From: Campylobacter concisus | GTDB taxonomy: Bacteria; Campylobacterota; Campylobacteria; Campylobacterales; Campylobacteraceae | Length of the DNA: 64,000 nucleotides | Direction: 5' to 3' | NCBI RefSeq assembly: GCF_015230015.1 | Contig: NZ_JAAKZC010000003.1 | Span: 62,001 to 126,000, forward strand | In this document: in pieces, positions 45,089 through 54,424 of the stretch | Layout: each line of letters begins with the position of its first letter | Position numbering within the stretch: position 1 is the stretch's first letter | Notes under the pieces: model-generated | What the model was told of the DNA's origin: nothing | What the model saw: only the letters and a program-made list of their open reading frames with translations | The model's database searches: none | Position numbers and translations under genes: made by a program

Positions 45089-46054
45089 TTATCTGTAAAT
45101 TCCAACCGCTTCACGCACTTTTTTTATCGTTGTGTGAGCCACATTTTGAGCTTTTTGAGCGCCTAGATCTAAAATTTTAGCCACCTCGTCAGGATTGTTT
45201 TGATAGTGCTCAAATTTCTCTCTTGCATCTTTAAAATAGTCCCAAACAAGCTCATTTAGATAGGCTTTAAAGTGCCCATGTCCCTCACCACCGCGCTCAT
45301 ATCTAGCCTGCAAGTCGCGCTGTCCGCTCTCGTCCAAGAAAAGTTTAGCGATATTATAGACGTTGCAGTTTTGCCACTGCTTTGGCTCTTCAAGCGGCGT
45401 GCCATCAGTCACGATGCTAGAAATTTGCTTTTTAAGCGTCTTGGCGTCTGCGAAGATATCGATCGTATTGCCGTAGCTTTTGCTCATCTTTTCGCCGTTT
45501 GTGCCAGGCACGGTAGCGACGTTTTCATCGATCTTTGCCTCAGGCAGAGTGAAAATCTCGCCATGTTCGTTGTTAAATTTGATCGCAATATCACGCGCAA
45601 TCTCTACATGCTGGATCTGGTCTTTGCCCACAGGCACGACCTGCGCGTTATAAAGCAAGATATCAGCCGCCATTAAAACCGGATAGCTAAAGAGTCCGTG
45701 GTGCGAGCTAAGGCCCTTTGCGACCTTGTCTTTGTAGCTGTGCGCGCGCTCAAGTAGGCCCATAGGCGTATGCTGGCTTAGTACCCAGTAAAGCTCAAGC
45801 ACGTCTTTAACGTCACTTTGCACCCAGAAAATGCTCTTGTTTGGGTCGATCCCAAGCGCCAAAAAGGCACACGCAGCGTCAAAAGTGTTTTGCTTTAGCG
45901 CTTTGCCGTCGCTAAGGCTGGTCATCGCATGGTAGTTTGCTATAAACATAAACATCTCATTTTGCTCTTGCATATCAACCATCTGCTTTATCGAGGCAAA
46001 ATAGTTGCCAAGGTGTAGTTTGCCGGAGGGTTGGAGGCCGGTTAATACTCTCAT
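45089..46054 (-). CDS. trpS: Tryptophanyl-tRNA synthetase
   Basis: Class I synthetase for tRNA(Trp). The HIGH-equivalent is PSGKLHLGNYFASI (residues 9-22) and the KMSKS loop appears as GEKMSKSYGNTID. 321 residues is the bacterial size. ATG start. It is the first gene of the trpS-CopD-like-serS-pflB unit; upstream lies the 420-bp non-coding repeat region. Confidence 0.96.
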   Translation of the reverse strand: MRVLTGLQPSGKLHLGNYFASIKQMVDMQEQNEMFMFIANYHAMTSLSDGKALKQNTFDAACAFLALGIDPNKSIFWVQSDVKDVLELYWVLSQHTPMGLLERAHSYKDKVAKGLSSHHGLFSYPVLMAADILLYNAQVVPVGKDQIQHVEIARDIAIKFNNEHGEIFTLPEAKIDENVATVPGTNGEKMSKSYGNTIDIFADAKTLKKQISSIVTDGTPLEEPKQWQNCNVYNIAKLFLDESGQRDLQARYERGGEGHGHFKAYLNELVWDYFKDAREKFEHYQNNPDEVAKILDLGAQKAQNVAHTTIKKVREAVGIYR

Positions 46055-46082
46055 CTTATCCTTTCAAATTTGGCTTTGACTT

Positions 46083-46445
46083 TTTCGCTTATACTTCGTT
46101 GAAATTTTGTTTTCAAGCTCGGCAGACCATGTGTCTAGCCCTCACTTAAAAACAAAATTTCGCCTCGCCTAAACAAAAAATTCTTCGCCAAAACGTTTAA
46201 ATTTTAACATCACGTTAGACTTTGTGTGTCTAGCTTGATGTTAAAATTTATCTCGCAGGCTAAATGCCTAGTCTTGATAAAATTTGACTGCACAACATTT
46301 GTCGCTTTAACGCTCTAACAAAGTGAAGCAAAATTCATCTCAAAATTTCGCCAAAATTTCTCACTACAAAACGCTAAATTTGGCTCAAACATCACAAATT
46401 CCAACACCACGCCAGACAGCCATCTAGCCTGATTTTGAAATTTAT
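46083..46445. repeat. Degenerate array of nested hairpins (non-coding)
   Basis: The 420-bp gap between trpS and aroK has no credible gene. Unit 1: arms GAAATTTTGTTTT (46101-46113) and its exact complement (46149-46161), extended by a further AAG/CTT, around an apical hairpin GGC-AGAC-CATGT-GTCT-A-GCC (46121-46140). Unit 2: a perfect 15-bp inverted repeat (46198-46212 and 46236-46250) around TAGAC...GTCTA. A third, weaker hairpin follows (AGGC-TAAAT-GCCT, 46257-46269), and a fourth near 46396-46443 keeps AGAC and ATCTAGCC at its apex. Unit 1 shares its left flank TATACTTCGTTG with the element at 18.27 kb. Confidence 0.65.
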
Positions 46446-46474
46446 CGTTGCAAGCAGCCCTCGCCACTTTGCAA

Positions 46475-46996
46475 CTAAACTTTTAAAAGTATCCTTATCT
46501 CTTTTACGATCTGTTTTGGAGTTTTGCCCTCCACTTCAACGATATAATCAGCCTTTTTCTCATAAAGCTTCTCGCGCTCCAGATGCAGTGCCTCAGCCTT
46601 TTTTAAGTCGCTTAAAAGTGGGCGTTTAGCGATCTTTTTCTCGCTATTTTTGCTATTTTTTAGCCTTTGCATGATTGCATTAAAGCTTGCTTTTAGATAG
46701 ATCACGGTGCCTATTTTGTTTAAATTTTTAACTTTCGCAAAGCCCCCACCTGTCGAGATGATCGCATTTTTGACACTTGTGGCTAGAAATTTAGCCAGAT
46801 CTTTTTCAAGCTGCCTAAAATGCTCTTCGCCAAATTCATCAAAGATAGCCTTTATCTTCATATTTTGTGAGCTCTCTAGCAAGTCGTCGCAGTCAAGGTT
46901 CATCGTCTTTAGCGCCTTGCTTAGCGCCCTTGCAGTCGTGCCCTTGCCAACGCCCATAAACCCTATCAAAACGATATTATTGTTCTTTGTCTTCAT
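46475..46996 (-). CDS. aroK: Shikimate kinase AroK
   Basis: Phosphorylates shikimate at the 3-OH in aromatic amino acid synthesis. P-loop [10 protein letters not shown] (residues 12-21), DD pair in [10 protein letters not shown] that binds shikimate, and [10 protein letters not shown] (Walker B-like). 173 residues. The ATG at 46996 is chosen because GGAGAG lies 5 bases upstream; a GTG four codons earlier is possible. The first 20 bases overlap the end of der. Confidence 0.92.
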   Translation of the reverse strand: MKTKNNNIVLIGFMGVGKGTTARALSKALKTMNLDCDDLLESSQNMKIKAIFDEFGEEHFRQLEKDLAKFLATSVKNAIISTGGGFAKVKNLNKIGTVIYLKASFNAIMQRLKNSKNSEKKIAKRPLLSDLKKAEALHLEREKLYEKKADYIVEVEGKTPKQIVKEIRILLKV

Positions 46997-48365
46997 CACT
47001 CTCTCCACGTTTTTTAGGGATTAGCACGATAGGCACGCCAGCTAGACTAAAGCTCTCTCTAAGCTTATTTGTCAGGTAGCGTTTGTAGCTAAAGTGCAGG
47101 CATTTTGGGCGGTTCATGATGAGTGCTATCATGATAGGTGCGGTTTTAAACTGCACTGCGTAGTAAATTTTCACGACCCTGCCTTTATCTCGTGGCAGTG
47201 GGTGCGCCTTGGTCGCTTCGCCGATCACTTCATTTAGCTTTGAAGTTTGGATTTTTTGGGTGTAGTTTTTATAAATTTCAACTATGAGTGGGTAAATTTT
47301 ATGCACTCTTTTGCCACCAAGTGCCGAAACGCTGATGATCGGCGCGTATGAGAGAAATTTAAACCTATCTTTTATCTCCTTGCAAAGCTCGTCAAATTCT
47401 TCGCTGCTTTTGTCCCATTTGTTTAGCACGATGATGACGCCAAGCTCAAATTTCGAAGCGATGCCGGCTATGCGCTCATCAAGCTCAGTTAGTGGCTCAG
47501 AGCTATCAAGCACAAGTAGCGCCACGTCTGTCTCTTCTAAAATTTTCTCAGTTCTATTTAGCGCGTATCTCTCGATGCCCTCGATCTTGCCACGCTTTCT
47601 GATACCAGCAGTATCGACAAACTCAAAAACTCTGCCATCATGCTCGTAAATTTCATTGACCGGGTCGATCGTAGTGCCTGCCACGTCGCTAACAACGGCA
47701 CGGCTCTCTTTTACAAGAGCATTTAGAAGTGAGCTTTTGCCGACATTTACACGGCCTATGATGCCAACTCTGATGTTTTTGCTCTCATAGTCTATCTCGT
47801 CGCTTAGCTCGCCCTCGTCGTTATAGTTTTCTAAAAAATCATCAAAATCTTCACTCGTATCGGCCTTTATCTGCACTTTCGCTTCTAAGTGTTTTGCTAG
47901 CCAGATGCTAAGCTCATCGACGCCGGTGTTGTGGCTTACTGAAATTCCAAATGAGTTTTTTGCGCCAAAACTTACAAATTCCCACTCTCTTTGCTCGTCT
48001 TTTTTGCTGTCGATTTTATTTATGACTAGAGCGATTGGTAAATTTAGCTTGCTAAGCTCGTAAAAAATGGCTCTATCCTCGTCATCTGGCATCATTTTGC
48101 CATCGACCATGTAGAGGATAACGTCTGAGTTTTTAGCCTCTGCTAAAGTCTTTGCTTTTACGTTTTTAAAAAGCTCGCTGCTATCATCAAGGCCGCCGCT
48201 GTCGATTAATATGCACTCTTTGCCCTCAACTTCGATCTTAGCTTTATTTGTATCTCTTGTAGTGCCGCTAACGTCGCTTGTTATGGCGATGCGTCTTCTT
48301 GCTAAGCGGTTAAAAAGTGAGCTTTTGCCGACATTTGGCTTGCCTACTAATATTACTTTTTGCAA
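46977..48365 (-). CDS. der: Ribosome-associated GTPase Der (EngA)
   Basis: Tandem-GTPase factor for 50S ribosome assembly. G domain 1 starts at residue 5 ([13 protein letters not shown]), with DSGGLDD and NKID; G domain 2 begins near residue 198 ([14 protein letters not shown]), with [10 protein letters not shown] and NKWD. The C-terminal KH-like domain ends the 462-residue protein. An acidic linker ([16 protein letters not shown]) joins the G domains. The start is TTG, preceded by AAAAGGAC at good spacing; no ATG fits. Confidence 0.96.
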   Translation of the reverse strand: MQKVILVGKPNVGKSSLFNRLARRRIAITSDVSGTTRDTNKAKIEVEGKECILIDSGGLDDSSELFKNVKAKTLAEAKNSDVILYMVDGKMMPDDEDRAIFYELSKLNLPIALVINKIDSKKDEQREWEFVSFGAKNSFGISVSHNTGVDELSIWLAKHLEAKVQIKADTSEDFDDFLENYNDEGELSDEIDYESKNIRVGIIGRVNVGKSSLLNALVKESRAVVSDVAGTTIDPVNEIYEHDGRVFEFVDTAGIRKRGKIEGIERYALNRTEKILEETDVALLVLDSSEPLTELDERIAGIASKFELGVIIVLNKWDKSSEEFDELCKEIKDRFKFLSYAPIISVSALGGKRVHKIYPLIVEIYKNYTQKIQTSKLNEVIGEATKAHPLPRDKGRVVKIYYAVQFKTAPIMIALIMNRPKCLHFSYKRYLTNKLRESFSLAGVPIVLIPKKRGESDEDKEQ

Positions 48366-48517
48366 ATTTTGTCCTTTTTATGATGGCTGATTATACAAAT
48401 TTTTCTCTTATATAAAGTATAAAATTACGCTTAAAAGCGCCGAAATAAAAGAAAAAATCAACCAAAATTTAAGCCATTTTTTATTAAAATGAGTGCTTTA
48501 AATTTAGAGGTTTTGCG

Positions 48518-49408
48518 ATGTTAAAAAGGTTTTATATTTCACATCTTGGCATTTTTTACATGCTCTTTGCTTGCTTTATGTTTGCCGTGACTGGCGCATT
48601 TGCAAAGTATCTGAGCAAAGATATGCCTTCTATCGAAGTTGTTTTTTTTAGAAATTTAATAGGACTTTTCATCGTCATCTACGCCATCTATAAATTTCCA
48701 TTTAAGCAAACTGGCGGACACTTTTTCTTGCTGATGTTTCGCGGTTTTGTGGGTACGGTGGCGCTTTTTGCCTTTTTTTACAACGTCGCACACGTAAATT
48801 TAGCCACAGCCTTTACCTTTCAAAAGACAAACCCGATATTTACGGCCATTCTCGCAGCTATTGTTTTTAAGGAGCGTCTAAGCTCGCTTGGCTGGTTTGC
48901 AGTTTTTTTAGGATTTGGCGGAATTTTGCTTGTTATTCAGCCAAATTTAGGCATAAATAAAACCGATATCATCGGCATTTGGAGCGGTCTTGGAGCGGCT
49001 ATTGCCTACACAAGCGTCAAGGAGCTAAACAAGAGCTACGGCACAAATATCATCGTGCTAAGCTTCATGCTTTGGGGCTCGTTTTTGCCGCTTATTTGCA
49101 TGGGGATGGCTGAGTTTTTTACATACGAGCCTCTGGATTTTTTATTTTCTAAATTTACTATGCCAAGCTGGCACAACGTCGTTTTTATCTTGCTAATGGG
49201 GCTTAGTGGCTACTATTTTCAGGCGTTTATGACAAAGGCATTTGCAGTTGGTAAAAAGGCTGGTGTCATCGCTGCTGTTAGCTACGCAGACGTCATTTTT
49301 ACGCTTATTATTGGCTATTTTATGGGTGATGCGTTGCCAAATCACTTGGCACTCGCAGGTATTGTACTTGTCGTAGTGAGTGGAATTTTAGTTGTTAAAG
49401 AAAAATAA
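48518..49408 (+). CDS. DMT-superfamily (EamA) transporter
   Basis: Inner-membrane permease of the drug/metabolite family, 296 residues, with ten hydrophobic segments in two EamA repeats. Residues 55-120 contain [19 protein letters not shown] and [17 protein letters not shown]; the second repeat ends [26 protein letters not shown]. Substrate unknown. The C. jejuni counterpart next to kdsA (Cj0385c) has the same position. The stop precedes the kdsA ATG by 10 bases. Confidence 0.85.
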   Translation: MLKRFYISHLGIFYMLFACFMFAVTGAFAKYLSKDMPSIEVVFFRNLIGLFIVIYAIYKFPFKQTGGHFFLLMFRGFVGTVALFAFFYNVAHVNLATAFTFQKTNPIFTAILAAIVFKERLSSLGWFAVFLGFGGILLVIQPNLGINKTDIIGIWSGLGAAIAYTSVKELNKSYGTNIIVLSFMLWGSFLPLICMGMAEFFTYEPLDFLFSKFTMPSWHNVVFILLMGLSGYYFQAFMTKAFAVGKKAGVIAAVSYADVIFTLIIGYFMGDALPNHLALAGIVLVVVSGILVVKEK

Positions 49409-49418
49409 AGGAGAAAAT

Positions 49419-50219
49419 ATGATATTAATCGCTGGACCTTGCGTTATAGAGAGCAAGGAGCTTATTTTTGAAGTGGCAAAAAGGCTAGTTAAATTTAGTG
49501 AAAATCCAAAAATTGACTTTTACTTTAAGTCAAGCTTTGACAAGGCAAATCGCACGAGCATTAGCTCGTTTCGTGGGCCTGGGCTTGAAAAGGGGTGTGA
49601 AATTTTAGCTGAGGTAAAAAAAGAATTTGGCTTTAAAATTTTAACCGATATCCACGAGAGCTATCAGGCGGCGCCTGTTGGCGAGGTGGCTGATGTGCTG
49701 CAGATCCCTGCATTTTTGTGCCGTCAAACAGACCTTCTAGTAGCAGCTGCAAAGACAAAAGCGGTCGTAAATATCAAAAAAGGGCAGTTTTTAGCAGCGT
49801 CAGCTATGAAGCACTCTGTTAAAAAGGTGCTTGAAACAAGGGGTGTGAGTGGCGACGGATACGAGGTCGCAAAGGCAAATGGTGTCTGGCTAACAGAGCG
49901 TGGAAGCACATTTGGATATGGAAATTTAGTCGTTGATATGCGAAATTTGGTGCTGATGAGAGAATTTGCGCCAGTCATTTTTGACGCGACTCACAGCGTG
50001 CAGATGCCATCAGCTCTAGGCGAGAAAAGCGGTGGCGACGCTAGGTTTGTGCCGTATCTTGCAAGAGCGGCAGCTAGCGTTGGGGTAGATGGATTTTTCT
50101 ATGAAACACATATAAACCCTTGTGAGGCGCTATGTGACGGGCCAAATATGCTAAATTTAGATGAGCTTGAAAAGGTCGTAAGTGATACGCTAAAGATAGA
50201 GGAAATTTTAAATTTTTAA
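49419..50219 (+). CDS. kdsA: 3-deoxy-D-manno-octulosonate 8-phosphate synthase KdsA
   Basis: Condenses arabinose 5-phosphate with phosphoenolpyruvate to Kdo-8-phosphate for the lipopolysaccharide or lipooligosaccharide core. Conserved segments are [13 protein letters not shown] at the start, [27 protein letters not shown] and [16 protein letters not shown]. 266 residues. The ATG at 49419 has AAAGGAG 5 bases upstream; the longer frame from 49392 lies in the transporter gene. Confidence 0.95.
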   Translation: MILIAGPCVIESKELIFEVAKRLVKFSENPKIDFYFKSSFDKANRTSISSFRGPGLEKGCEILAEVKKEFGFKILTDIHESYQAAPVGEVADVLQIPAFLCRQTDLLVAAAKTKAVVNIKKGQFLAASAMKHSVKKVLETRGVSGDGYEVAKANGVWLTERGSTFGYGNLVVDMRNLVLMREFAPVIFDATHSVQMPSALGEKSGGDARFVPYLARAAASVGVDGFFYETHINPCEALCDGPNMLNLDELEKVVSDTLKIEEILNF

Positions 50220-50234
50220 ACTAAGGAGAGAGTG

Positions 50235-50753
50235 ATGAAAAGGATTTTAACGCTACTTTTAGGAGTGCTGTTTTTAGTGGGTTGTAGCTCATCTCAACCA
50301 AAGGTGCCGCTTGCGGGTAAGTATAAATTTGAGGGCATAGAGTACGCTCATGTGCAACACCACGAGCCGACCAAATTTCTCTACCAAAGCCCAAAAATGG
50401 TCGAGAAAAAGTACAATAAGCAAATCACAGAGGCGCTTACAAAAGAAAATTTGCTTGATCCAAATTCTAGCGATGAGCTAAAGATAAAGATAACTCACCG
50501 CAGGGAATTTATAGGCGAAGCAACCTTTGCTAAAAGCGACAGAATGGGCAATATCTACCTTACTTACGAGGTAGAAGTTATTAGAAATGGCAAAGTTTTG
50601 AGACATTATTGCTCTAGCGAGCTAAGGTTTGACCCTGGATTTTTTGGAAATTTAAAGGGGATAGTTGGACAAAATAACGATGATAGCCTTGAAAATAAGG
50701 CGATTAGCGCAAATGTAAAAGAGATCGTTGATACCATAAAAGGCATGAAGTAA
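50235..50753 (+). CDS. Lipoprotein of unknown function
   Basis: 172 residues with lipobox FLVGC (Cys17) after MKRILTLLLGVL. The remainder is a mixed alpha/beta domain (VQHHEPTKFLYQSPKMVEKK, TYEVEVIRNGKVLRHYCSSE) with no family I recognise. It sits directly behind kdsA (15 bases) with a strong AAGGAGAG, and 4 bases before the SMR pair. The ATG is preferred over a GTG one codon earlier on spacing. Confidence 0.65.
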   Translation: MKRILTLLLGVLFLVGCSSSQPKVPLAGKYKFEGIEYAHVQHHEPTKFLYQSPKMVEKKYNKQITEALTKENLLDPNSSDELKIKITHRREFIGEATFAKSDRMGNIYLTYEVEVIRNGKVLRHYCSSELRFDPGFFGNLKGIVGQNNDDSLENKAISANVKEIVDTIKGMK

Positions 50754-50757
50754 ATTT

Positions 50758-51087
50758 ATGTCAAATAGAGGCTTTTTGTGGATATTTCTTGGCGCGGTGG
50801 CTGAGTGCGGCTGGGCGTATGGGCTAAAACACGCTTCAAATTTAGGCGAGTTTTTGCTCACGACTGCGCTTGTAAGCATAAGTTTTGTCTCGTTTATGAA
50901 GGCTTTAAAGTATCTGCCTGTAAGCATCTCTTATGCCGTATTTGTGGGCTTTGGGACAGTTTTTATCGTCATAGCTGAGATCGTTAGCGACTACGTGGCA
51001 AGTGGGATCATGCCAAATTTCATTAGGCTATTTTTCATAGCGACGCTCATTTTAGGCGTGCTTGGGCTAAAAGGCATAAAAGAATGA
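50758..51087 (+). CDS. SMR-family transporter subunit (first of pair)
   Basis: Small multidrug resistance protein of 109 residues with four transmembrane helices. The charged helix-1 residue is Glu in FLGAVAECGWAYGLKHA, and VSISYAVFVGFGTVFIV in helix 3 is the dimer-packing segment. It overlaps the next SMR gene by four bases. Paired SMR genes usually make an asymmetric heterodimer (EbrAB, YvdRS-like). The GWAYGLK and AVFVGFGT pattern is closer to guanidinium (Gdx/SugE) members than to EmrE, but substrate is unproven. Confidence 0.85.
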   Translation: MSNRGFLWIFLGAVAECGWAYGLKHASNLGEFLLTTALVSISFVSFMKALKYLPVSISYAVFVGFGTVFIVIAEIVSDYVASGIMPNFIRLFFIATLILGVLGLKGIKE

Positions 51088-51407
51088 TCCACTTTTTAGC
51101 GCTCTTGCTAGCTGGATGTTGCGAGGTCTCTGGCGTCTTTTTTATCACGAAATTTTCAAAAAGCACAGGCGTAAAAAAGTGGGCAAATTTCATCCTTTTG
51201 CTTGGGAATTTCGCCCTTTCTTTAACGCTGCTTAGCTATGCGATGCAAACTATCGCTATGTCGGTGGCGTATGCGATCTGGACAGGTATCGGAGCGATCG
51301 GAGCAGTCGTGGTTGGCGTAGTTTTTGAAGGTGAAAAGATAAATTTTAAAAAAGCCTTGTTTTTAACTCTTATCATCTTTAGCGTCATCATGCTAAAAAT
51401 AGTTTGA
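51084..51407 (+). CDS. SMR-family transporter subunit (second of pair)
   Basis: Partner SMR subunit, 107 residues, four helices. Glu in AGCCEVSGVFFITKFSKS and YAIWTGIGAIGAVVVGVVF in helix 3 are typical. Coupled to the preceding gene by ATGA. Two cysteines (CC) beside the key Glu are unusual. The pair lies between a lipoprotein gene and ribH, splitting what in C. jejuni is a tight kdsA-ribH neighbourhood. Confidence 0.86.
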   Translation: MIHFLALLLAGCCEVSGVFFITKFSKSTGVKKWANFILLLGNFALSLTLLSYAMQTIAMSVAYAIWTGIGAIGAVVVGVVFEGEKINFKKALFLTLIIFSVIMLKIV

Positions 51408-51453
51408 TGATTAAACAAGCTTTTGCTAAACTTGCACAAAAAAAGGAGCAAAT

Positions 51454-51924
51454 ATGAAAATAATCGAGGGAAATTTAGCTTTAAAAGGCGATGAGAAGAT
51501 AGCGATCATCAACGCAAGGTTTAACCACATCATCACAGACCGCTTGGTAGAGGGCGCAAAAGACGCATTTTTACGCCACGGCGGCGATGAGAAAAATTTA
51601 ACATTAGTGCTAGTTCCTGGCGCGTTTGAGATACCTATGGCACTCGAAAAGGTGCTTGCAAGCGGTAAATTTGATGCGGTTTGCTGCGTGGGAGCGGTGA
51701 TAAGAGGTGCAACGCCGCACTTTGACTATGTAAGCGCAGAGACCACTAAAGGCATCGCAAACGTAACGCTAAAATACGCAAAACCAGTCACATTTGGCGT
51801 GCTAACGGTAGATAGCATCGAACAAGCGATCGAGCGAGCTGGCAGCAAGGCTGGAAACAAGGGCTTTGAAGCGATGACAGGCGTTATTGAGATGCTAAAT
51901 TTATACAAAAAGCTTGGAGCGTAA
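51454..51924 (+). CDS. ribH: 6,7-dimethyl-8-ribityllumazine synthase
   Basis: Penultimate enzyme of riboflavin synthesis, forming icosahedral or pentameric shells. The 156 residues have the family segments [31 protein letters not shown] and [17 protein letters not shown] (His active-site region). AAAAAAAGGAG precedes the ATG. nusB follows after one base, a pairing kept in many bacteria. Confidence 0.96.
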   Translation: MKIIEGNLALKGDEKIAIINARFNHIITDRLVEGAKDAFLRHGGDEKNLTLVLVPGAFEIPMALEKVLASGKFDAVCCVGAVIRGATPHFDYVSAETTKGIANVTLKYAKPVTFGVLTVDSIEQAIERAGSKAGNKGFEAMTGVIEMLNLYKKLGA

Positions 51925-51925
51925 A

Positions 51926-52321
51926 ATGGCCACACGTCATCAGGTCAGACAAGCGATCGTTTCGCTACTTTACTCAAACGAGATAAATCCCGTAACTTCT
52001 GAGTTTGAAGAGGAATTTTTAGAAGAGAAAAAGATAAGAAACGAGCGCAAAAACGAGGCTTTGCAGACCTTTAAAGCAGTGCTTGCAAACAAAGAAAAGC
52101 TAGATGAAATTTTAAAACCACACCTAAAAGATGGCGACTTTAGCAAGGTTGGCGCAACAGAGCTTGCCATTCTTAGACTTGGGCTTTATGAGATGAAATT
52201 TAGCCAGACAGATAAAGCCGTCATCATAAACGAGGCGATCGAGCTTGCAAAAGAGCTTGGAAGTGACCAGGCGCCAAAATTTATAAACGGCGTGCTAGAT
52301 AAGATAAAGGGCGCTTTATGA
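51926..52321 (+). CDS. nusB: Transcription antitermination factor NusB
   Basis: RNA-binding antitermination factor for rRNA operons. 131 residues, all-helical: [14 protein letters not shown] at the start, [16 protein letters not shown] and [29 protein letters not shown] at the end, the last being the NusB signature. The ATG at 51926 has GGAG upstream within ribH. It overlaps pyrF by four bases (ATGA). Confidence 0.95.
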   Translation: MATRHQVRQAIVSLLYSNEINPVTSEFEEEFLEEKKIRNERKNEALQTFKAVLANKEKLDEILKPHLKDGDFSKVGATELAILRLGLYEMKFSQTDKAVIINEAIELAKELGSDQAPKFINGVLDKIKGAL

Positions 52322-52998
52322 AGCTCTGCGTCGCTCTTGACATGGCGAGCAAGGATGAAAATTTAGCCCTCATTCGTGAGCTAAAAGGGCTTGATCTTTG
52401 GCTAAAAGTGGGGCTTAGAAGCTACCTGCGTGATGGGGCTAAATTTATAGAGGAGCTAAAAGGGGCAGGGGAGTTTAAAATCTTTCTTGATCTAAAGCTC
52501 TATGATATCCCAAACACGATGGCAGATGCCGCTGAGGTCGTCTCAAAGATAGGCGTGGATATGATAAATTTGCACGCAAGCGCTGGCGTACGTGCAATGA
52601 AAACTGTAATGGAGCGTCTTAATGCGCTACAAAATCGCCCTTTAGTACTTGCTGTATCGGCACTAACTAGCTTTAGCGAGAGCGAATTTGAAGCGGTTTA
52701 TAACGATACACTTTCGCGCTCGGTTAGGAAATTTAGCCAGATGAGCTTTGAAGCGGGGCTTGACGGCATGGTCTGCTCGGTCTTTGAAAGCAAGCTCATA
52801 AAAGACGTGACAAATCAAAATTTCATCACGCTTTGCCCTGGAGTTAGGCCTTTTGGCGAGAGTGCGGGCGATCAAAAGAGGGTTGCAAATTTAGTTAGCG
52901 CAAAGCAAGAGGGCAGCGACTTTATTGTTGTTGGCAGACCGATCTACGAAAACGCAAATCCAAGAGAAATTTGCGAACGCATTTTGGAGCAAATTTAG
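52318..52998 (+). CDS. pyrF: Orotidine 5'-phosphate decarboxylase
   Basis: Final step of UMP synthesis. The 226-residue TIM barrel has the catalytic DxKxxD segment as [13 protein letters not shown] (Asp58, Lys60, Asp63), [10 protein letters not shown] and [16 protein letters not shown], and [12 protein letters not shown] near the C-terminus. Coupled to nusB. The window also holds carB of the same pathway. Confidence 0.96.
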   Translation: MKLCVALDMASKDENLALIRELKGLDLWLKVGLRSYLRDGAKFIEELKGAGEFKIFLDLKLYDIPNTMADAAEVVSKIGVDMINLHASAGVRAMKTVMERLNALQNRPLVLAVSALTSFSESEFEAVYNDTLSRSVRKFSQMSFEAGLDGMVCSVFESKLIKDVTNQNFITLCPGVRPFGESAGDQKRVANLVSAKQEGSDFIVVGRPIYENANPREICERILEQI

Positions 52999-53172
52999 CG
53001 CCCGCGTTTGCGTGAAATTTGACGCGAAATCATTTTAAGGGTGGTTTTTTTTGTGCGAGAAAATTTTAATAAAATTATTTCGTGAGGCGATTGAACGCAG
53101 TAGCAAGATGAAATTTAAAATTTCATTTAAAGCGGCAAGTTTGGCGGAGTTTAAAAGAAATTGGAGGCAAAT
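52999..53172. other. Non-coding gap after pyrF
   Basis: No gene seen. It contains an 8-bp palindrome ATGAAATT-TAA-AATTTCAT (53109-53127) and a small GCGT...ACGC hairpin beside a T-run near 53045, but no convincing terminator. Ribosome-binding site GGAGG of the next gene is at 53163-53167. Confidence 0.45.
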
Positions 53173-53415
53173 TTGAGCGATTTTAAGAAAATCCCCTATG
53201 TCGGCGAGGCAACCGAGGCCGATCTACTAGCACTCGGCTACACTGACATCGCTTCGCTAAAAGGCGCAGATGCTGATGAGATGTATGAGCGCACAAAGGC
53301 ACTTGGACGTGGCAGCGACAGGTGTATCCTCTACGGTTACCGCATGGTTTGCTACTACGCAAACACTCCGCACCCAGACAAAGCCAAGCTAAAATGGTGG
53401 CTTTGGAAGGATTAA
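53173..53415 (+). CDS. Small helix-hairpin-helix protein, Cdd1-like
   Basis: 80 residues. FKKIPYVGEATEADLLALGY followed by ASLKGADADEMYERTKAL is a helix-hairpin-helix fold of the 'pathogenicity locus' Cdd1 type, likely DNA-binding. The rest (GSDRCILYGYRMVCYYANTP ... KLKWWLWKD) is family-typical with its Cys pair and Trp-rich tail. TTG at 53173 is chosen over TTG at 53161 because GGAGG (53163-53167) is 5 bases before it and would otherwise be inside the gene. Function unknown; a DNA-repair link is inferred from the fold and the three genes that follow. Confidence 0.72.
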   Translation: MSDFKKIPYVGEATEADLLALGYTDIASLKGADADEMYERTKALGRGSDRCILYGYRMVCYYANTPHPDKAKLKWWLWKD

Positions 53416-53653
53416 ATTTTTAAAATTTGGTAGCTACTATTTATAAACAGCACAAACTTTTATCAACTTTTACAAGCATTGAGCCACGGTTTTAACGTTA
53501 TTTTAAAGCCTTTATGCATAAAATCACAAACTATTACAATAATAGCAAACTATTATTATCAGAACTTTTTAGTTGACTTTTTGACTTACTAAAACAAAAA
53601 ACCATAGATAGCAAATGGTAACTAATATTTTTAATTATATAAATAAGGTAAAA
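53416..53653. other. AT-rich control region with short direct and inverted repeats
   Basis: No gene. CAAACTATTA occurs twice (53527-53536 and 53546-53555) at a 19-base interval, with the palindrome CTATTA-CAA-TAATAG across the first copy. TTGACT occurs twice at 53573 and 53581. This could be the operator/promoter of the glycosylase gene. TAAGG before the ATG is the ribosome-binding site. Confidence 0.4.
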
Positions 53654-54100
53654 ATGAGACTTTGGACGATAAATTTTAAATATCTTGACGCAAAGGGTCT
53701 TGTGGCTTTGTGGAGAGAGGCTTTGCTGGCTAAAAATGTTTTAGAAGGGCTGACAAAAGGCTATAAAAACCACCCACAATTAATTAGATTTTACACTCAT
53801 CAAAACTCTATCGATGCTATAAATGCCTATCTTTTGGAAGTTTATAAAGAAGCTTGCGCTCGTGGATATAAATTTGATGTTTCAAAAGTTGGCAAATTTG
53901 ATGCAGAAAATTTATCCAAGATCGCCGTTACTAGAGGTCAAATCGAGTATGAATTTAGCTTCTTGCAAGAAAAATTAAAGCAAAGAGATTTAAAAAAATA
54001 CAAAGAAAATTTAAATGTAAAAAATATAGAAATTTCTACTATTTTTACGAAGATAGACGGCGACATCGAGCTTTGGGAGAAGGTAAAAACGCTTATTTAG
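53654..54100 (+). CDS. Pyrimidine dimer DNA glycosylase (T4 endonuclease V family)
   Basis: 148 residues. The start MRLWTINFKYLDAKGLVALWREALLAKNV, then GLTKGYKNHPQLIRFYTH and EVYKEACARGYKF, match the Pyr_excise family, which in phage T4 cuts cyclobutane pyrimidine dimers using the N-terminal amine and a Glu. Bacterial members of this shape are mostly uncharacterised, so lesion specificity is inferred. The ATG at 53654 is preferred over GTG/ATG codons upstream because the family begins with MRLW. It is convergent, with a 3-base gap, to the YolD/Y-polymerase pair. Confidence 0.8.
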   Translation: MRLWTINFKYLDAKGLVALWREALLAKNVLEGLTKGYKNHPQLIRFYTHQNSIDAINAYLLEVYKEACARGYKFDVSKVGKFDAENLSKIAVTRGQIEYEFSFLQEKLKQRDLKKYKENLNVKNIEISTIFTKIDGDIELWEKVKTLI

Positions 54101-54103
54101 TTT

Positions 54104-54424
54104 TTATACTACAAATTTTTTAACGATCTCTATTCTGTTTATATCCTCAAATTTGATCTTAGTTTTTACGATCATGAGGATTTTATCTTTGAAATTTACA
54201 TCCGATACTAGGCCGCTAGTTTTTATGTAAGTAAAGCCGTCGTGGTAGATCACACGCACCTCATCAGCTATCTTTAGCTCGCTTACCGTTTTTAAAATTT
54301 CATCGACCTTGCTCTCGTCAAGCTCTAGTTTTTCGCATTTTTCTCGCTCTTTTTGTCGCAAGGCTCGCTCTAATGTTGAGAGAGGATTAAACGAGCTAAA
54401 AATTTTTGCCCTATCTTTACTCAC
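54104..54424 (-). CDS. YolD-like protein, Y-family polymerase partner
   Basis: 106 residues. RAKIFSSFNPLSTLERALRQ, DESKVDEILKTVSEL, EVRVIYHDGFTYIKTSGLVS and KFEDINRIEIVKKF follow the order of YolD-like proteins, which in Firmicutes are encoded beside UvrX/YqjW-type Y polymerases and may replace UmuD. The start is GTG at 54424, overlapping the polymerase stop (GGTGAGTAA); the longer frame upstream lies in the polymerase gene. The pairing, well known in Bacillus, is unusual for an epsilonproteobacterium as far as I know. Confidence 0.75.
   Translation of the reverse strand: MSKDRAKIFSSFNPLSTLERALRQKEREKCEKLELDESKVDEILKTVSELKIADEVRVIYHDGFTYIKTSGLVSDVNFKDKILMIVKTKIKFEDINRIEIVKKFVV

Noticed and set aside
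46083-46445. CRISPR array or tRNA cluster in the trpS-aroK gap
   Set aside because: Units are not equal in length, have no spacer/repeat alternation, and none folds as a cloverleaf with a T-arm or CCA end.
46435-46629. 64-codon plus-strand frame between trpS and aroK
   Set aside because: Overlaps the aroK coding end on the opposite strand and the hairpin array; no ribosome-binding site.
53527-53555. Replication-origin iterons in front of the glycosylase gene
   Set aside because: Only two copies of a 10-base repeat and no DnaA-box cluster or neighbouring dnaA/dnaN.
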